Part shown: positions 62,129 through 64,000 of the stretch, one piece after another
Numbering within the stretch: position 1 is the first letter of the stretch
How the letters are laid out: each line of letters starts with the position of its first letter
NCBI RefSeq assembly: GCF_001559595.1
Contig: NZ_LNTY01000062.1
Location: 62,001-126,000, forward strand
Length of the DNA stretch: 64,000 bases
Source: Enterovibrio coralii
Lineage (GTDB): Bacteria; Pseudomonadota; Gammaproteobacteria; Enterobacterales; Vibrionaceae
Direction: 5' to 3'
The notes under the pieces: model-generated
What the model was told of the DNA's origin: nothing
Seen by the model: only the letters and a program-made list of their open reading frames with translations
Database searches by the model: none
Position numbers and translations under genes: made by a program

Positions 62129-62980
62129 ATGACGGTAATGAATACCCTTGCGCTGGGAAACCAGACTCAAAAATTCGAAACAAAAGAAATTCAAGCCGCA
62201 AAAAGCGCGTTTTTGCTTCATGACGAGGTGGACAGAATTCGTCTGCTTTCTGTCATGCCGCTCAACGAGGCCGTGGCGGTGCTCAATACGTGCCCACTTG
62301 CGTTAGTAAGAGAGTTGCTAGATACCTTGGCGGAATCTGGAGAAACGGTGAGAAGCCGTCACTTGGCATTAGGTCTTGGGCTGATCAGCTCAGAAGCAGA
62401 GCCAAACGGTAACTACCTTGCCAACTCCGTGATGACACATGTGCGTCAGCGAATAGGGTGGATTGTAGGCTTGGCCCTGCTAGGCATCGCATCGGGGCTT
62501 ATTATTTCTCACTTTGAGGATGCGATAAGCCAGTTAGTGCTGTTAGCGATTTATCTGCCAGTCGTAGCGGCGGCAGGCGGTAATGCAGGCTCGCAGGCAG
62601 CGACCTTGGTCGTTCGGGCACTAGCGATGAATGAGATAAAACCCAAGCAATGGCTTGCTGTGATGTGGAAGGAAATGCGCATCGCTGTCGTTATCGCGCT
62701 CGCGCTAGCGTTAGTGATTATGCTGCGCGTGGTGATGTTCAGTGATAGCGCAGTGCTGCCGGGTGGCTTTGATATCTATGACGTGGCGATGGCCATTGGC
62801 CTAGCGTTGACGATTCAAGTCACCTTGTCGACCACATTGGGCGGCTTGTTACCGTTAATCGCCCGAAAGATGAAGCTCGATCCCGCTGTCCTGGTGAGCC
62901 CAGTATTGGCCTCAATCGTTGATATCAGCGGGATGGCGATTTACTTCGTTACCATTAACGCATGGTTAGGCTTGATGTAA
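62129..62980 (+). CDS. MgtE-family magnesium transporter lacking CBS domains
   Basis: The 283-residue protein has a short N-terminal helical part (about 1-100) with MPLNEAVAVLNTCPLALVRELLDTL, reminiscent of the MgtE N domain, followed directly by the membrane domain. That domain has five segments with the diagnostic LLAIYLPVVAAAGGNAGSQAATLVVRALA (near 135-165) and LGGLLPLIARKMKLDPAVL...ISGMAIYF. The CBS pair that closes classical MgtE channels at high magnesium is absent and the protein is about 170 residues shorter. Control may therefore lie in the leader. ATG 62129 has GGGAGG upstream. It might transport another divalent cation. Confidence 0.85.
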   Translation: MTVMNTLALGNQTQKFETKEIQAAKSAFLLHDEVDRIRLLSVMPLNEAVAVLNTCPLALVRELLDTLAESGETVRSRHLALGLGLISSEAEPNGNYLANSVMTHVRQRIGWIVGLALLGIASGLIISHFEDAISQLVLLAIYLPVVAAAGGNAGSQAATLVVRALAMNEIKPKQWLAVMWKEMRIAVVIALALALVIMLRVVMFSDSAVLPGGFDIYDVAMAIGLALTIQVTLSTTLGGLLPLIARKMKLDPAVLVSPVLASIVDISGMAIYFVTINAWLGLM

Positions 62981-64000
62981 ACAGAGCTTGATATAGCTCT
63001 CTTTCAAACTGAGTGATCGGGCTGGCAACGTTGTCAGGTCGATCCTCAGATGCTGGAATGTGGTAGTTGGTGACCAACTGCACCACGAGCACATCCTTTC
63101 CTTGTTGGTTTTTCAAAATACCTGCCAGATTGTAACTCCCGTACAATGAGCCCGTTTTGGCAGCCAATCGCGTTTTGATTGGTGCATAACGCACGCTGTT
63201 GCGGTATTTCAATGTGCCATCAACGCCAGATACAGGCAGCATCGAAACAATCCCAGACTGGGGATGTTTATACACGTAAGACAAGACATCCATGATCTGC
63301 TGGGCGGTCATTCGGTTGTTTCGTGACAAGCCCGACCCGTCGACTAAGACGGCGGTATGCAGGTTGATGTCCGCTTTGTCTTTCAATATGGCTTTGATTG
63401 CCGCGGCACCATTAGTAAACGAACCCGCTTGCTCGTAATAGCGATGTCCAAGCGTCTTGAGTAGATTATCCGCAATCAAGTTGTCCGAGCGTTTTAGCAT
63501 CACTTTCAACAGATCATCACGCGGCGCAGAAACGTGTTTGGCGATAAAGGCGCGTTTACCTTTTGGCGATCCTACACGAATATCCCCTTTCACATTGATA
63601 GCCGCGCGCTTGAGTTCCTCTTTAAGCACATCGGAAACATAAAGGTCGGGGTTTTGAATCGCGAACTTTAAAGGCAGCGGATTTTTCCTGTAAGGCAAGC
63701 AACCGCTTAGTTGGTAGCGATTGTTATTGTCATAATGAAGCTCCAAATCGCAGTGCAGGCTTTTCTGTTTGTCTTCACTCACGGCGAGTGCATCTGTTTT
63801 TACGGAAACAGGCTGGTGGTCTGGCACAAACACGCGCGTCAGACGCTTCCCGTTCTCACTGTAAATAGAGCCTTGTACACAGTTACGTTCCAAGGTAATC
63901 GAGGAGGAGGGGGCACTGTAACAAACACCGAGAATATCCCACGGCCAGCCAATCGCGCGTTCATAACCCTTAAAAATTGAACCATCTAACCAGATATCTC
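62955..64000 (-). CDS. dacB: Penicillin-binding protein 4 (DacB), C-terminal part; 5' end outside window
   Basis: The frame stays open to the right edge, so the N-terminus is missing. The visible 348 residues match the class C penicillin-binding protein DacB, a periplasmic D-Ala-D-Ala carboxypeptidase/endopeptidase. Motifs present are the SxN in MLKRSDNLIADNLL and the KTG in KTGSLYGSYNLAG; also VDGSGLSRNNRMT. The active-site SxxK lies outside. The 3' end overlaps the MgtE-type gene by 26 bases, convergently, with no terminator visible between them. Confidence 0.9.
   Translation of the reverse strand, partial: DIWLDGSIFKGYERAIGWPWDILGVCYSAPSSSITLERNCVQGSIYSENGKRLTRVFVPDHQPVSVKTDALAVSEDKQKSLHCDLELHYDNNNRYQLSGCLPYRKNPLPLKFAIQNPDLYVSDVLKEELKRAAINVKGDIRVGSPKGKRAFIAKHVSAPRDDLLKVMLKRSDNLIADNLLKTLGHRYYEQAGSFTNGAAAIKAILKDKADINLHTAVLVDGSGLSRNNRMTAQQIMDVLSYVYKHPQSGIVSMLPVSGVDGTLKYRNSVRYAPIKTRLAAKTGSLYGSYNLAGILKNQQGKDVLVVQLVTNYHIPASEDRPDNVASPITQFERELYQALFTSSLTMR

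Overview
The window is chromosomal housekeeping DNA from a gamma-proteobacterium of the family Vibrionaceae. The evidence is lineage-typical genes (vpsR, hlyU next to nhaR, nptA, an orphan aceK, DUF3545 and DUF6482 proteins) together with E. coli-like neighbourhoods (fldB/xerD/dsbC/recJ/prfB/lysS, tas/mutH/rppH/ptsP/lgt/thyA, murJ/ribF/ileS/lspA/fkpB/ispH, dapB/carA/carB). Base composition looks close to 50% GC, which fits Grimontia/Enterovibrio-like genera better than a typical low-GC Vibrio, but I cannot fix the genus from the sequence alone. I see no insertion sequence, prophage, integron, CRISPR array, rRNA or tRNA.

Layout. 1-5 kb: the 3' end of arcB, its partner arcA, rraA, a small outer-membrane protein and aceK. 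5-10 kb: thrL-thrA-thrB-thrC with a complete attenuator. 10-18 kb: grcA behind a conserved anaerobic (FNR-type) promoter, nfo and ung for base-excision repair, a hemerythrin, and yaaA between two AGCS-type sodium:amino-acid symporters. 18-29 kb: srmB and trmN6, brnQ, then fldB/xerD/dsbC/recJ/prfB/lysS. 29-36 kb: a periplasmic amidohydrolase, the biofilm regulator vpsR, a PACE efflux protein, a DUF1127 protein with a structured leader, slyB and tas. 36-43 kb: mutH, a region rich in DnaA-box-like sites, rppH, ptsP, a TSUP permease, lgt and thyA. 43-48 kb: nptA, nhaA, a small exported protein, nhaR, hlyU and rpsT. 48-56 kb: murJ, ribF, ileS, lspA, fkpB and ispH. 56-64 kb: dapB, carA, carB, an MgtE-type magnesium transporter with a long leader, and a partial dacB.

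The oddest property of the sequence is technical. Nine normally intact genes (aceK, thrC, an AGCS symporter, recJ, ptsP, lgt, nhaR, dapB, carB) carry 13 apparent one-base deletions in all. Twelve of the 13 remove one G from a GGC (or one C from a GCC). Essential genes are among them, so I read these as systematic sequencing or consensus errors and annotate the genes at full length. The prfB +1 frameshift, in contrast, is the genuine programmed one.

The biologically most interesting signals are in the non-coding DNA: three PhoB-like repeats almost touching the nptA start codon; a 14-codon leader ORF and long leader in front of a CBS-less MgtE; a 25-codon ORF and large hairpin in front of a DUF1127 gene; a cluster of DnaA-box-like and GATC sites between mutH and rppH; paired FNR-like sites 53 bp apart before grcA; and a perfect 18-bp palindrome upstream of vpsR, whose product lacks the sigma-54 GAFTGA loop.
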